Assembly: GCA_036703275.1 (NCBI GenBank)
Contig: DATNPK010000104.1
Coordinates: 62,001-126,000 of the forward strand
Direction of reading: 5' to 3'
Source: Coleofasciculaceae cyanobacterium
GTDB lineage: Bacteria > Cyanobacteriota > Cyanobacteriia > Cyanobacteriales > Xenococcaceae
Length of the DNA: 64,000 nt
The first letter of the stretch is position 1. Each line of letters starts with the position of its first letter. Below are positions 1 to 9,294 of this stretch, one piece after another. The notes under the pieces were generated by a model, which had not been told where the DNA came from, ran no database searches, and was given only the letters and a program-made list of their open reading frames with translations. Both the position numbers and the translations under genes were made by a program.

Positions 1-539
1 TGTACCAGCCGTAGCCACAGTAAGCATAAGCGTTTAATTACCACATCTATACAAAGTCTCAATAGTATACTCGAGCGATCTTCATGTGACACAATCCGAG
101 CAAATAGCTTTAATTTAGACGATTGATAGTATACACTTGTTTTTCGGTTTTATCGGTATTTACACTTAATATTTTAGAAATTATATGAGTAGTATGCAAT
201 ATTTTACAAATTTTTTATTCTAACTTTACTAGATATTTTTAAACTGATTATCATTAGAGCAAAGACTGTGAATTGCCCCCGAATATTTTTAAAAATCTAT
301 TTCGGTTTCTTAAGCTAAAATTTTTAACTACGGTTTTCTATAATTAACCTCTTCATTTAAGATGAAAAAAAGAAAATTAGTTTGTTTAATGTTCGATTGT
401 TTGATTGTCTATATTGAAACAAGTCAAAATTATCTATCTAAATGCAAATGAAATGCGAATGTGATAGTTGTCTGAGGACACCTTTGATGCTGTGCCATAA
501 ACTATAATCATGGGCGACAAGAGAAAATAGTAAAAATCA
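1..539. other. Left-edge noncoding stretch
   Basis: No open frame with coding character was found on either strand. The DNA is strongly AT-rich and probably holds the promoter of the J-domain gene that follows. On the minus strand an ATG at 25-27 could open a gene running off the left edge, but only nine codons are visible, so no call is made. Confidence 0.4.
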
Positions 540-1868
540 ATGACAAGGGCGGAGAATTACGCGGAAAATTATTATTCAATTTTGGGTGTACCTCAAAACG
601 CGAGTGGAAAAGAAATTAAGTTAGCTTTTCGCCGTTTAGCGCGTCAATATCATCCTGACTTAAATCCTAACGATCCTGTTTCAGCAGAAAGATTTAAACA
701 AATTTCTCAAGCTTATGAGGTCTTGTCTGACACTAGTAAACGTCGTCGTTATGACCGTCATATTCCTTTACAACAACCTAGATCGAGAGCAAGCTCTACC
801 CAATACAATTCTTCAAGAGCTACGGCTACTCCTAAAACAGCACAGGATTTTTATAATCGGGGTATACTTAGCGCTCAAGCCAAAAAATATCGCCAGGCAA
901 TTGATGATTATAGCCAGGCAATTAAGCTAAATCCCAAATTTGTCGATGCTTATTTAAAAAGATGTGAAATGCGCTACAAAATGGGGGACAATCAGGGAGT
1001 ATTAAATGATTGCTATGAAGTATTCATTATCGACCCTACAGTGGCAAAAGCTCATTATTATCAGGGTAGAGCGCGCTATAGTCTTGGTTACACTCAGCCC
1101 GCAATTGACTCTTATAATTTAGCGATCGCTCAAGACAACAATTATCCTCAAGCACATTATTATCGCGGACTTGCTTACAAAGAACTAGAGAGCATTGCTT
1201 CGGCTGTAAATGATTTAACTAGAGCAGCGGAACTTTTTCGCTTGCAAAAAAACTTTGATGCTTATCGCCGAACTAAAAAAACAGTTAGTGAGTTAACTAA
1301 AAATAGATCTATTGGACACAAGGGCAATATAGCCTATAATTTCTTGACGACATTAGGTCTTTCTTTCTTCAATCCTGGAGGAGGGTTATTACCAGCATTT
1401 TCTCGTTTAGAAGACAAACAATCAAAACAGGTTGGATTGACTTATGGTGTACTTTCTAGCCTCTGTTTTGTATCTGCCTATGTCATGACTGGGCTGCCGT
1501 TATCTTTACCTATATGGCAGTTATTTTTAATCGGCATGATTCCGTTTATAAGTTTAGTATTTATCGGAACTGTGGTACGTTATTTCTGGCACTATCGCGG
1601 CAATTTAGCCAGTGACATTTTTATAGCAGGGGTAGCGATCGCTCCTTGGGCATTTACGGCAGTGCTAATGGGATTTATTCCTATATTAGCTTTTTCATTA
1701 ATGATTCCCCTGATACTTTATGGCTGTTGTTACAGCACAATGACTTTACAAGCTAGCTATACTCAAATACTAAATATAACTGAAGCTAAAGCTGCTTTAA
1801 TCGTAGCTTTGCTGCTAATCTTTAGTAGCTATATCTCTTATTTTTCCATATCTTACTTTATTGCCTAA
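540..1868 (+). CDS. J-domain / TPR membrane protein
   Basis: An N-terminal J domain (residues about 10-75) carries the HPD tripeptide at residues 38-40, the motif that stimulates DnaK ATPase. A linker rich in Ser/Arg follows, then about four TPR-like helical pairs (residues 100-240, e.g. [13 protein letters not shown]). The last 170 residues are hydrophobic, with about five membrane segments. The cysteine zinc fingers and C-terminal substrate domain of true DnaJ are absent, so this is a membrane-tethered J-domain co-chaperone that may recruit DnaK to a membrane client bound by the TPRs. The client is unknown. The gene stands alone, with convergent neighbours downstream. Start ATG is directly before the J domain; the ribosome-binding site is weak. 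Confidence 0.85.
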   Translation: MTRAENYAENYYSILGVPQNASGKEIKLAFRRLARQYHPDLNPNDPVSAERFKQISQAYEVLSDTSKRRRYDRHIPLQQPRSRASSTQYNSSRATATPKTAQDFYNRGILSAQAKKYRQAIDDYSQAIKLNPKFVDAYLKRCEMRYKMGDNQGVLNDCYEVFIIDPTVAKAHYYQGRARYSLGYTQPAIDSYNLAIAQDNNYPQAHYYRGLAYKELESIASAVNDLTRAAELFRLQKNFDAYRRTKKTVSELTKNRSIGHKGNIAYNFLTTLGLSFFNPGGGLLPAFSRLEDKQSKQVGLTYGVLSSLCFVSAYVMTGLPLSLPIWQLFLIGMIPFISLVFIGTVVRYFWHYRGNLASDIFIAGVAIAPWAFTAVLMGFIPILAFSLMIPLILYGCCYSTMTLQASYTQILNITEAKAALIVALLLIFSSYISYFSISYFIA

Positions 1869-2012
1869 ACCATTAGTAGTCAGCTTATGTGCCTCTATAT
1901 CTAAGTCTAAAATTAGCGCGATCGCTCGTTTGTAATCGCGCTATAGGTGTTAGGTAATACTCAATGACATCAAATTAAATTAAATAGAAGTAAATTTAGA
2001 GCGGCACGATAT

Positions 2013-2315
2013 TTAATTAGTAGCTATTGTTTCAGCGTCTACATCAACAGTTTCGCTGCTAGGGTTTTCTATAGCGACGTTTTTACTTTCTTGGCGAGCC
2101 TGTAGCTTAGCAATCATCATTTGCGACAATTCTGTAAACAGCAAGCCTGCTAACATTACGTCATCAATTTGACCAATAATCGGAATAAAATCAGGTGCAA
2201 TATCAATAGGACTAATCAGATAGATTATCGTCCCTAGTATTACCCACCAGCGATATTGAGGATGACGAATTGCGTTGCGATACCAGTCATATAGGGAAGA
2301 AAGGGAGAAATTCAT
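2013..2315 (-). CDS. YkvA-like DUF1232 membrane protein
   Basis: This 100-residue protein has the DUF1232 (YkvA) core: a first membrane segment at about residues 23-38 leading into PIDIAPDFIPIIGQIDD, the family signature, and then a second helix. Family members are small inner-membrane proteins whose biochemical role is not established. The C-terminal 25 residues are acidic and probably disordered. It lies just downstream of the unknown four-gene group on the same strand, with a gap of about 107 bases, so it has either its own promoter or weak read-through. Confidence 0.85.
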   Translation of the reverse strand: MNFSLSSLYDWYRNAIRHPQYRWWVILGTIIYLISPIDIAPDFIPIIGQIDDVMLAGLLFTELSQMMIAKLQARQESKNVAIENPSSETVDVDAETIATN

Positions 2316-2422
2316 CTTTAGTTTCCAAATTAATGATTAATTTAATTTTGGCAGACTTTAGCTTGAATATTAGTGTGGACAACCCAATCTAAATATTTCG
2401 GTAAGCACTATCTATAGCTTGA

Positions 2423-3214
2423 TTAAATGACAAAACAGAGCATTTTGAAGCCTATCTGTCTTTTTCGGACGCTAGTAGCCAGAAAACCATCGAGCAAATG
2501 ATAGATTATTAATGTTTTTAACTGCTTAATTACTATTTTTCTCCAGCTTATGTTTAATAACCAAAATACGCTGAAGCCGATCATCAACCACAGTAAATAG
2601 TTAGTCGCCCAAAAATAGCGAACTGTTAGACAAATCAGGATGGTTGCAAGGCAATAGCAGCAGAAACTTAACCACGAGCCTTGATTTGTAGTCTTGAATG
2701 GTAATTGAGCGAATATTGACAAAATTAGCCAGTAATGAGCCTGAGCAATCCTGTCCAACAGTTGAGGATTTTGCGACAGTTCTTGTTGAATCTGTTGGGA
2801 TATTTTTCCGTCAAAGTCAATTATGCTACGAAAGAGAGTCAGTGGTTGTTGGCGATCGCCAAATAAATAATTGGTGGAAAAAATCAAAGGCGATCGCCCG
2901 AAAGTTAACCAACTATTACAACCCCATTGGTGCATTAAGTCGGTTTGCTCCAGAGAATTGAGCAATAGATAATAGCGTAAATTAGCTAGATTAGCGGGAG
3001 AAAGGGTTAATCTGTGATTATTTTGCTTAATTTGTTCGATTTGTGCCAGGAGGTGGGAATCTAGGCGGAAATAAATCCGTTGTGGAACATTAGCATTACG
3101 GCTGATTCTAGTTTCCTCAATCTGAATACAAGAGTTTAAAACACTATTAATTGCTGCATTCGTTGGATTTTTGTACGGGCAAGGCGTTACCTTACCCTTG
3201 AATCGTAATTTCAT
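2423..3214 (-). CDS. Unknown protein, fourth gene of a leftward operon
   Basis: Not recognised. About 263 residues from the ATG at 3214, 14 bases after the stop of the upstream gene. A longer frame from 3274 would overlap that gene by 46 bases and is less likely. The N-terminal two thirds are soluble and Leu/Gln-rich (LDSHLLAQIEQIKQNNHRL). Two adjacent membrane segments lie near residues 180-225 (WLSFCCYCLATILICL and YLLWLMIGFSVFWLL), and the tail is basic. Tight coupling suggests it works with the preceding 224-residue protein. Possibly a cyanobacteria-restricted membrane protein; no function is claimed. Confidence 0.6.
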   Translation of the reverse strand: MKLRFKGKVTPCPYKNPTNAAINSVLNSCIQIEETRISRNANVPQRIYFRLDSHLLAQIEQIKQNNHRLTLSPANLANLRYYLLLNSLEQTDLMHQWGCNSWLTFGRSPLIFSTNYLFGDRQQPLTLFRSIIDFDGKISQQIQQELSQNPQLLDRIAQAHYWLILSIFAQLPFKTTNQGSWLSFCCYCLATILICLTVRYFWATNYLLWLMIGFSVFWLLNISWRKIVIKQLKTLIIYHLLDGFLATSVRKRQIGFKMLCFVI

Positions 3215-3228
3215 TCTGGTTCTAAAAT

Positions 3229-3903
3229 CTATTTGGCAATCAAAGACAGCACAAATTGAACTAAACCTCGCCACTGTTGTTCTCCTACAGTGGTTGACTG
3301 TTCATGAAGCTTTAGTAAAAGATCGCGATCGCCACGTCCTAAAATTGCCTGAGAATAGCGATTAACAATTTTGCCATTGAGCTGTAAAGAAGTTTGAGCG
3401 TAGGTAGCGTCAGTAATATTGCCCTGACAAGATGAGCTGCGTAAAATGCGATCGCGCCGATCGAGAGCGACTTTGCGTTTGTTTAGCTGTTGCAGAACAT
3501 TGATAAACTGACGATCTTTGAACAGCTTATTGACTGAGGACATAGTTTGATGACGACTGCTAGGAATTGGTGCTGGCAGCCTCGTGGGTATATTTTCCCA
3601 ATCAGCATTTTTCTGGCTTAAAACCAACAAATCCTGTTTAATTTTTAGTGCCTGAGTGCGATTGTATAGTTGCGAATCAGCATCAAGCAGTAACAAACAG
3701 TAGGCTAATTCTAATTGACGACGCAACTGCAAATAACTATTTCTTAAAGATCGATTGATTGCCGATTGTTCTAGATCACAACGAGAAAGATAATATATGG
3801 CTTGATAAACTTCCCAAGGAATAAATATCTCGTCAACAATTTCTTCAACGATGACGGTACTAATTTCCACGGCGGTAATATTTTCCAGCAGATTATGATT
3901 CAT
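3229..3903 (-). CDS. Unknown soluble protein, third gene of a leftward operon
   Basis: Not recognised. The 224 residues are predicted mostly helical, with a strongly acidic, Ile/Val-rich N-terminus (residues 8-30) and a Leu-rich segment around residues 55-75. No membrane segment or signal peptide is seen. The middle (residues 105-125) is Pro/Ser-rich, a likely linker. It sits 77 bases after the 267-residue gene and just before the two-segment membrane protein, so the pair is probably co-translated. Codon usage and base composition match the neighbours. Confidence 0.6.
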   Translation of the reverse strand: MNHNLLENITAVEISTVIVEEIVDEIFIPWEVYQAIYYLSRCDLEQSAINRSLRNSYLQLRRQLELAYCLLLLDADSQLYNRTQALKIKQDLLVLSQKNADWENIPTRLPAPIPSSRHQTMSSVNKLFKDRQFINVLQQLNKRKVALDRRDRILRSSSCQGNITDATYAQTSLQLNGKIVNRYSQAILGRGDRDLLLKLHEQSTTVGEQQWRGLVQFVLSLIAK

Positions 3904-3980
3904 GAACTAAATACTGGGTAGCAGAATAGGAAAAGCCGAGCCTTAGCAAGATAGAATATTGCCAAGATCATCTAGCAATC

Positions 3981-4784
3981 CTATGGTCGATCTTCAGAAG
4001 ATTGAGGTTCAGCAGCCTGATTTTCAGCTTCCCAATTGTGCCAATTTTCTGTGGCTTCTCGGAGATTAAGTGATTTGAGATCCAAAACTTCAGTTTTGAC
4101 TTCAGGCTCATCTTCTAGCCACTCACTCCAGTCTGCCTGATTTTCTGATTCTTCTATCTCACTATCATCATCAAGATTCGCTAGAGACAAGAGATCGTTA
4201 ATAACACTCTCGTCTTCTTCAAGTTCACAAGATGGAAGCTGAGGTTCAAGATTGTCTATCTCAAGTGGTTTAACTTCTGGTGTAGGTGTTTCAAAATTGT
4301 TAGGAGTTTTTCCTGCTGCTAGAGCATTGGGAATTTTACTGCCATAGAGTCGATCGCTATCAGGTTCGGCAGGTAAAGATTCTCTCGTAACGTCAGCAGC
4401 AATATCAACCCAGCTTGAATGATTTGAGCTTTGCTGCTGTTGAAAAGATGACATGAGCTGAAACATTTTTTGCAGACTAATTAAATTGTGTTGAATTGTC
4501 TGATGTCCCTGAGTCACTTGCTGAAGATGAAATTGCTTAATTTCTGAATAGCGATCGCCCGTTAGCTTTTCACCGATTTCATTTTCAACTTTTCCCTCAA
4601 TCAGATTGATATGAGTACGTAAATAATTATCAACCTGGGAATGCTCGGCATTTATTTTCTCTCCCTCTGCGGTAATTATTTTGGTGGTAATATTTAATTT
4701 TGGTGCGTTGCTCATGGCGACAAGAAACGCCTCATTAATATTGCCTGCTCTGATTGCCTGTTGAAAATCTTTGCTTGATGTCAT
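3981..4784 (-). CDS. Unknown protein, paralogue of the upstream gene
   Basis: Residues 1-115 align by eye with the 114-residue product immediately upstream: both share an N-terminal pattern of the AIRAGNINEA kind, an Arg/His-Ile-Asn-Leu segment (RTHINLIEGKVENEI) and a helical end with a spaced Gln-Val and Leu-x-x-Met. The second half is a long acidic, low-complexity tail rich in Glu, Asp, Pro and Ser, probably disordered. No catalytic motif is visible. The tail may be a binding or localisation extension added to a duplicated domain. Function unknown. Confidence 0.65.
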   Translation of the reverse strand: MTSSKDFQQAIRAGNINEAFLVAMSNAPKLNITTKIITAEGEKINAEHSQVDNYLRTHINLIEGKVENEIGEKLTGDRYSEIKQFHLQQVTQGHQTIQHNLISLQKMFQLMSSFQQQQSSNHSSWVDIAADVTRESLPAEPDSDRLYGSKIPNALAAGKTPNNFETPTPEVKPLEIDNLEPQLPSCELEEDESVINDLLSLANLDDDSEIEESENQADWSEWLEDEPEVKTEVLDLKSLNLREATENWHNWEAENQAAEPQSSEDRP

Positions 4785-4868
4785 CGGTTTTAATTTTAAG
4801 AAGTGGAATATTTAGATTTCGATCGGCTCAACTAATCAATCGAGCAACTAGCTACACCTGCGCAATTT

Positions 4869-5213
4869 TTAGTTACGCTGCTGGTTAATCAGAATATGGC
4901 GCATCTGTTCTAGGCTGGCGATATTCTTGATTAAGGATTTTTTTCTTTGTTGTACCTGCTCGATATGCCATTGTTGTAGTTCGCTATAGGCAAGATTGTC
5001 AATCAATTTAAGATCGATTTCATGATCTACCGTCCCTTCAAAGAGGTTAATACGGGTATGAAAACGGCTGTTCACTCCCGATTCCATTTGTTCTAAATCA
5101 AAATCTATGTAGGTAGAGACTTCTAACTCCACGGCTTCACTTAAGGCTATATTTAAAGCTTCTAAAATTTCACTGGCTTGAATTTTGGCTTTTATTTCTC
5201 TGTTTAAAGTCAT
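4869..5213 (-). CDS. Unknown small protein, first gene of a leftward operon
   Basis: At 114 residues this is the minimal version of the domain found in the next gene. The shared features are a short helical N-terminus with alternating Glu/Ala, a beta-like segment around RINLFEGTVDHEIDLKL (residues 55-71) and a C-terminal helix (QQWHIEQVQQRKKSLIKNI). It ends 84 bases before its paralogue and is transcribed first, with the modular repeat block immediately upstream. No known fold was recognised. Tandem duplication followed by addition of an acidic tail to one copy is the simplest history. Confidence 0.65.
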   Translation of the reverse strand: MTLNREIKAKIQASEILEALNIALSEAVELEVSTYIDFDLEQMESGVNSRFHTRINLFEGTVDHEIDLKLIDNLAYSELQQWHIEQVQQRKKSLIKNIASLEQMRHILINQQRN

Positions 5214-5279
5214 AAATAATTGTCAGAGTTCAGCATGGCAACATTTATAACCTAGATATTTTTTTAGTGGGCAAAAACG

Positions 5280-5745
5280 CTGTTAAGTCTGAAGGACTTG
5301 CTTGGCAAAAGCAAACAGCATATTCACGCAGGCGTGCTTCACCAACGGTCAGAGCAGCGCGAAGTTGCCCTCATGGGTAAGGGTAAACGTTGCGGAGGTT
5401 CACGGTCAAGCCCGTGCATGATTAGCGCCTGGGGCGCGTCCCGCACCGAGGCCCTCCGTTGAGCCCGTGCATGATTTGCTCCGCTTATCCGTAATAGACT
5501 AGCTGCGCGTCGCAAACTTCGTAAGAAGGCTCCGTCGTTTTACACCAAACTATACGGTGCAAGCACCCCAATGCGATGGGTGCGACACGAAGTTATATCC
5601 GAAGGTGTATGCTAAAGCATATGCCCTAAAGGACTAGCTCCGCGTCGCGAAGCGGTATCCGTAATAGACTAGCCCGTGCATGATTAGCGCCTGGCGGCGC
5701 GTCCTTGGCGTCGTCCTTTAGGAGTCCTTTAGGGCAAGCGGCGGA
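5280..5745. repeat. Block of modular short interspersed repeats
   Basis: The block is much richer in GC than its surroundings and has no coding frame. A 24-base module starting AGCCCGTGCATGATTAGC occurs at 5409-5432 and 5671-5694, and its first 15 bases again at 5462-5476. A 17-base module TATCCGTAATAGACTAG occurs at 5486-5502 and 5656-5672. A 12-mer GCCCTAAAGGAC at 5623-5634 has its reverse complement at 5724-5735. The same 12-mer pair recurs at 51.1 kb, and a segment around 5595-5619 recurs inverted at 29.06 kb. These are mosaic palindromic elements typical of cyanobacterial intergenic regions. Confidence 0.8.
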
Positions 5746-5792
5746 GTAATCTCTGACTCGATTAGCTGGTATAAAAATATTCAACCAACTGA

Positions 5793-6398
5793 CTATTGCC
5801 AAAAGTTGGTGACATTGTAGCCCAAGTTTTCTAGCATTTGGTAAAGTAAGGGGAGGCTCAAGCCGATCACGTTGCTATGACAGCCTTGAATTTTTTCGAC
5901 AAACATCCCGCCTTTTCCTTCTAAAGCAAAGCTACCAGCGCATCTGAGAGGTTCGCCAGTAGCAACGTAGGCTTCAATAGTGCGATCGCTGATATTGGCA
6001 AAATAAACCTCGGTCATACCGCAGCGGACAATTTGCCTTTGCTGTTTTAGGTCGATCAAAGCATGACCTGTATAAATTTTTCCCGTTTTTCCACGCATTC
6101 CTCGCCAGCGTGCGATCGCAATTTGAGGCGATTCTGGTTTGCCATAGATGCGATCGTTTACGGTTAATACCGAATCACATCCCAACACCAACGCATCTTC
6201 AAACTGAGGTGCGACAGCTTCAGCCTTGCATTTGGCTAAAGTTATTACCAGTTTTTCAGCCTCTTCGATCTGGACTCGATCTTCATCAAAATCGCTTTTA
6301 CAGACAAGAGGCTCAATTCCTACCATTCGCAGCAATTTTAAACGAGCAGGAGAAGCAGAAGCCAAAACAAAACGCACAGACGCATTATTTACACTCAT
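5793..6398 (-). CDS. maf: Maf-family nucleotide pyrophosphatase
   Basis: Maf/YhdE-type enzymes hydrolyse non-canonical or canonical nucleoside triphosphates to monophosphates and are linked to septum arrest and nucleotide-pool cleaning. The N-terminal [11 protein letters not shown] is the substrate-loop signature. The catalytic Asp lies in LGCDSVL (about residues 72-78), and YGKP and TGHALI follow as in the family. Length 201 is normal. Residue order is complete, so an active enzyme is expected. It is leftward, between the repeat block and the CyanoP gene; the gap of 70 bases to the CyanoP stop allows co-transcription. Confidence 0.93.
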   Translation of the reverse strand: MSVNNASVRFVLASASPARLKLLRMVGIEPLVCKSDFDEDRVQIEEAEKLVITLAKCKAEAVAPQFEDALVLGCDSVLTVNDRIYGKPESPQIAIARWRGMRGKTGKIYTGHALIDLKQQRQIVRCGMTEVYFANISDRTIEAYVATGEPLRCAGSFALEGKGGMFVEKIQGCHSNVIGLSLPLLYQMLENLGYNVTNFWQ

Positions 6399-6468
6399 AG
6401 ACTCTTAATCATTTGCATAAATAAATATAAAAGATTAGGAATTATCTTCATCCTTGATTCCGCAAAAG

Positions 6469-7023
6469 TTATCGAACGGTAAAAGATTTGGCTGCAACTT
6501 CAAAACTATCCTTGACTTTATCCCAACGTCTTTGAGGGGTAGATAAATTGAAAGTAAAAATTTTACCTCTGCTAACTGCAACGCTAGCAATGTTGTGTCT
6601 TTCTCCCTGTTCGGGTAAATTCTCCTCATACTCTAAAAGGTAGTACTTTTGATCTTTATTATCACGCGACTCGGCTCTAATAAACTCGGCTTCTCTTTCA
6701 GAGTTTGGGGTACTGTTAATTACTTTAAGCAGGCGATATCCCACTTGGGATGGACTACCTAGATCTTCTAAAGTTTTATCGTCAGGCACTTCATCAATAA
6801 TTACACTCAGGTTTTCTGTTCTTTCTACTAGATCGCGAAAAACGACATCTACAGTTCTTCTGGCAGATGTTCCTAAATTAACGGGAATCCAACCATTAGG
6901 ATAAAGAAATTCATATCCCTTGCTGGTATTAACATAGCTTTGTAATCCACTTACTCCCGTTGAACAGCTTGATATTACTAAGCTTAAAACAATTAATAAT
7001 CCAGCGAAGAACGACTTAAACAT
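6469..7023 (-). CDS. psbP: CyanoP, PsbP-like photosystem II lipoprotein
   Basis: The first 20 residues form a lipoprotein signal ending in LVISSC, with Cys20 as the lipidated residue, so the mature protein is anchored on the lumenal face of the thylakoid membrane. The rest matches the PsbP fold: an N-terminal segment SKGYEFLYPNGW, a central RTVDVVFRDLVE and the C-terminal RWDKVKDSFEVAAKSF. CyanoP is an assembly or stabilising factor of photosystem II and is usually substoichiometric. The length of 184 fits. A psb34-like gene lies 143 bases upstream on the same strand, which fits a shared photosystem II role. Confidence 0.93.
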   Translation of the reverse strand: MFKSFFAGLLIVLSLVISSCSTGVSGLQSYVNTSKGYEFLYPNGWIPVNLGTSARRTVDVVFRDLVERTENLSVIIDEVPDDKTLEDLGSPSQVGYRLLKVINSTPNSEREAEFIRAESRDNKDQKYYLLEYEENLPEQGERHNIASVAVSRGKIFTFNLSTPQRRWDKVKDSFEVAAKSFTVR

Positions 7024-7166
7024 TTTTATTTGATTACCTTGATAAATTTATTTTCTGATGTGATAATTTTTAATTTTTATTGTCTCATAACGTAGAAATA
7101 CCCCACGCCCTAATTAAACATGGGGCAAAATCATCATAGCTTCTCAAAAATTTAATAATTAAAAAC

Positions 7167-7346
7167 TTAGCTTGCACCTGAAGCATACACCGCAACTGCA
7201 ATGAGACCACTCAAAAGTAAAAACGCTAAAACGCCTAAGATTGCGTAGTTGCGTTTTTCAGTCGAATCTGGCTTATCTGCCGTATACATTTGAGGTTCTC
7301 TAGCAAAATTATTTAGTAATCCACCTTCTTCTTCTGTGTAAGGCAT
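7167..7346 (-). CDS. psb34: Small one-helix protein, Psb34-like
   Basis: A 59-residue frame begins ATG after a clear AGAGGA ribosome-binding site. The N-terminal half is hydrophilic and includes LLNNFAREPQMY; the C-terminal half is a single membrane helix after KRNYAILGVLAF, ending VAVYASGAS. This layout, a soluble arm with an LNNFA-like motif followed by EKRNY and one helix, matches the photosystem II assembly protein Psb34 (ssl1498 type) as I remember it. Psb34 binds CP47 during assembly and competes with high-light-inducible proteins. Position beside CyanoP supports the call. The identification rests on recall, not an alignment. Confidence 0.68.
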   Translation of the reverse strand: MPYTEEEGGLLNNFAREPQMYTADKPDSTEKRNYAILGVLAFLLLSGLIAVAVYASGAS

Positions 7347-7520
7347 AAATGTTAATTTCCTCTTATTTTTATTTGTAAACCTTAATAAATAGTAATCTTA
7401 TTTATCCGCTCGCACAATCAAACTGTGAATTTACTTTAGATACCAGTCGTTTCAACCTAGCTGTTGGTATTTCTAAGCTGGCGATTAAGCCGTACTTTGC
7501 TCACCTGAAAATAGCTCTAT

Positions 7521-8927
7521 TTAGTTAGAACCTAGCTGTAGTTTAATTTGAGTCTCATCAGAAACCGCCGAGATTTCTTGATAGTTCAATTTTAAAAATA
7601 GATCGCTCTTAAGGGCAACAGAACCATTGACAACTAACCCTTTTCCGTGGTCACCAGAACCATAGCCAAAATCTACCGTCCAATAATGTTGATTTGAGTT
7701 GGCTATTGTAGCAGAATGTATCTTCCCGCCCCAAACGATAAATTCATGTTGATTTTTTTTGACTTTGCTCGTTTGATATTTAATGAAGGCTGAACATTGA
7801 AAACCTAAGTTTTTTGAATTAATTAAATTGGTATTTAGCTCAGAGCTACTTATTTGCCGATTATTGCTGTAAGCAAATTTAAAACGACCGATTTGCGAAT
7901 TTAATTTCCACTGCAAGTTATAGTTATTATCTAATGCTGCCATTGCCGAAAGAGACAAATAGTTATTTTGAACCACAACTTTAAACCCACTAATATAGGA
8001 TTTATGTTGACTATTGCCTCTAGCGATTAAAGTTAAACCCGAAGCGACTCGCCAATTAACATCAAAATTATGATTTTTTGCATCATTGTAGTAATTAAGC
8101 TCAAAATTTGGGGCAGGTTTAAAATTTAGATGTGAATGTAAATCAATCTGCGATCCTTTTGCCAGTAGCGAAACAGTAGTTTTAATCGGCAGAATATCGC
8201 TCATGTAAGTTAGCTGAGTAAAACTAGCCAAATTATTCTCATAAACAAAACCTACTCCCATAGTTACCTGTTTGGCTATACCGCGATGATATACGACTCC
8301 GCCACGAAATTCTTGAGATTCTTGGTTAGAGCTAACTTCTCGATCTAAAACTGCTTTTTTTGTTAGGTTGCTATTTCCTCCCCCAGAGAATGTTAGTGTT
8401 GAACTACCCGCAGCTAATACTGGTGCTGAATTAGTGTAATCAAGTTCAGGTAGATTTAACTGCGGATTACTACTTTCTCCCCAATGTTCCACAGTAGTCA
8501 CTCCCCAGAATTTGCGTTTGTTTACTCCAGGCCAAAAAGCACTTTGGAAACCTAATGACAGATCGATTTGTTCCGACTGCTGAGCATATGGCTGTTTCTT
8601 TGAAGGCAAATCAAAACCACGGTCGAGATTTAATGAAGCATTAATATTATTATCATTATTATTATTGGGAAAGATAATTGGCTGGTCATAATTTACCCGA
8701 GAATTTAAACTATCAAACTTGTCAATCGTCAAGATATGATCGACTAAGCTAAATAGTTGAGGCACAGCGATAAAGCCTTGTTGAGATAAGAGTTTTGTCG
8801 CAATAATTGGAGTCTTGGAGATATCCGATGGTGCGTTGGCAATTTTGGGATTGGCCACGGCAGAATTAGCCCAACCAAGACAGCCAAAAATTCCACCAAA
8901 GAGGACGTTTGCTACAATGGCTTTCAT
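7521..8927 (-). CDS. Putative outer-membrane beta-barrel protein
   Basis: The N-terminus (residues 1-25) is a Sec-type signal peptide with cleavage likely after ANSAVA. The rest is rich in alternating polar/hydrophobic strands with aromatic ends (e.g. LQWKLNSQIGRFKFAYS and KNQHEFIVWGGKIH), which suggests many amphipathic beta strands. A short Asn-rich run at residues 88-96 is low complexity. The C-terminus ends in a strand, but without the classic terminal Phe. No porin SLH domain is present, so it is not the usual cyanobacterial SLH porin. I do not recognise the family. It stands alone, with divergent neighbours upstream. Confidence 0.6.
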   Translation of the reverse strand: MKAIVANVLFGGIFGCLGWANSAVANPKIANAPSDISKTPIIATKLLSQQGFIAVPQLFSLVDHILTIDKFDSLNSRVNYDQPIIFPNNNNDNNINASLNLDRGFDLPSKKQPYAQQSEQIDLSLGFQSAFWPGVNKRKFWGVTTVEHWGESSNPQLNLPELDYTNSAPVLAAGSSTLTFSGGGNSNLTKKAVLDREVSSNQESQEFRGGVVYHRGIAKQVTMGVGFVYENNLASFTQLTYMSDILPIKTTVSLLAKGSQIDLHSHLNFKPAPNFELNYYNDAKNHNFDVNWRVASGLTLIARGNSQHKSYISGFKVVVQNNYLSLSAMAALDNNYNLQWKLNSQIGRFKFAYSNNRQISSSELNTNLINSKNLGFQCSAFIKYQTSKVKKNQHEFIVWGGKIHSATIANSNQHYWTVDFGYGSGDHGKGLVVNGSVALKSDLFLKLNYQEISAVSDETQIKLQLGSN

Positions 8928-9294
8928 TCATATACGGGGAATAAAATTAGCAGTTACTTGCTTACTAGATAACGAGTAGTCAAACTAAAAATTTTTTAGA
9001 CCAAGCCTTTTTAGCTAAGAGTAATATTGGCAAAAAGTAGTTTAGTCTTTGATTAAAACTTTAGTTTTGTAACTACAAAAAAATACATTAGTAATTGATG
9101 CCTTATCGAGTTTTTTACTTTCTCCATTATTCTATTCTGAATCTTTTTTTCTTGCCTATAGTAAAGATTACGTAAAGATTGGCTGAGAATAGATTAAAGA
9201 ATAGATAAATCAAAGATTGAGCTACTTGCGAAAGCCCGTGATAGCATCGAAGTTGTTTCAAATATGCTTACTAAACTTCATTAAAATTAAACAC
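8928..9294. other. Intergenic region between divergent genes
   Basis: This stretch separates two divergently transcribed secreted-protein genes and presumably contains both promoters. It is very AT-rich. I see no repeat, RNA fold or remnant open frame that I can support. Confidence 0.3.

Noticed and set aside
1-27. Possible start of a leftward gene at the left edge
   Set aside because: Only nine codons are visible and there is no ribosome-binding site.
2698-2961. Open frame on the plus strand within the fourth gene of the unknown operon
   Set aside because: It is a shadow of the minus-strand gene, with no start context.
6435-6629. Short minus-strand frame overlapping the end of the CyanoP gene
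   Set aside because: It overlaps a recognised gene in another frame and has no similarity or ribosome-binding site.
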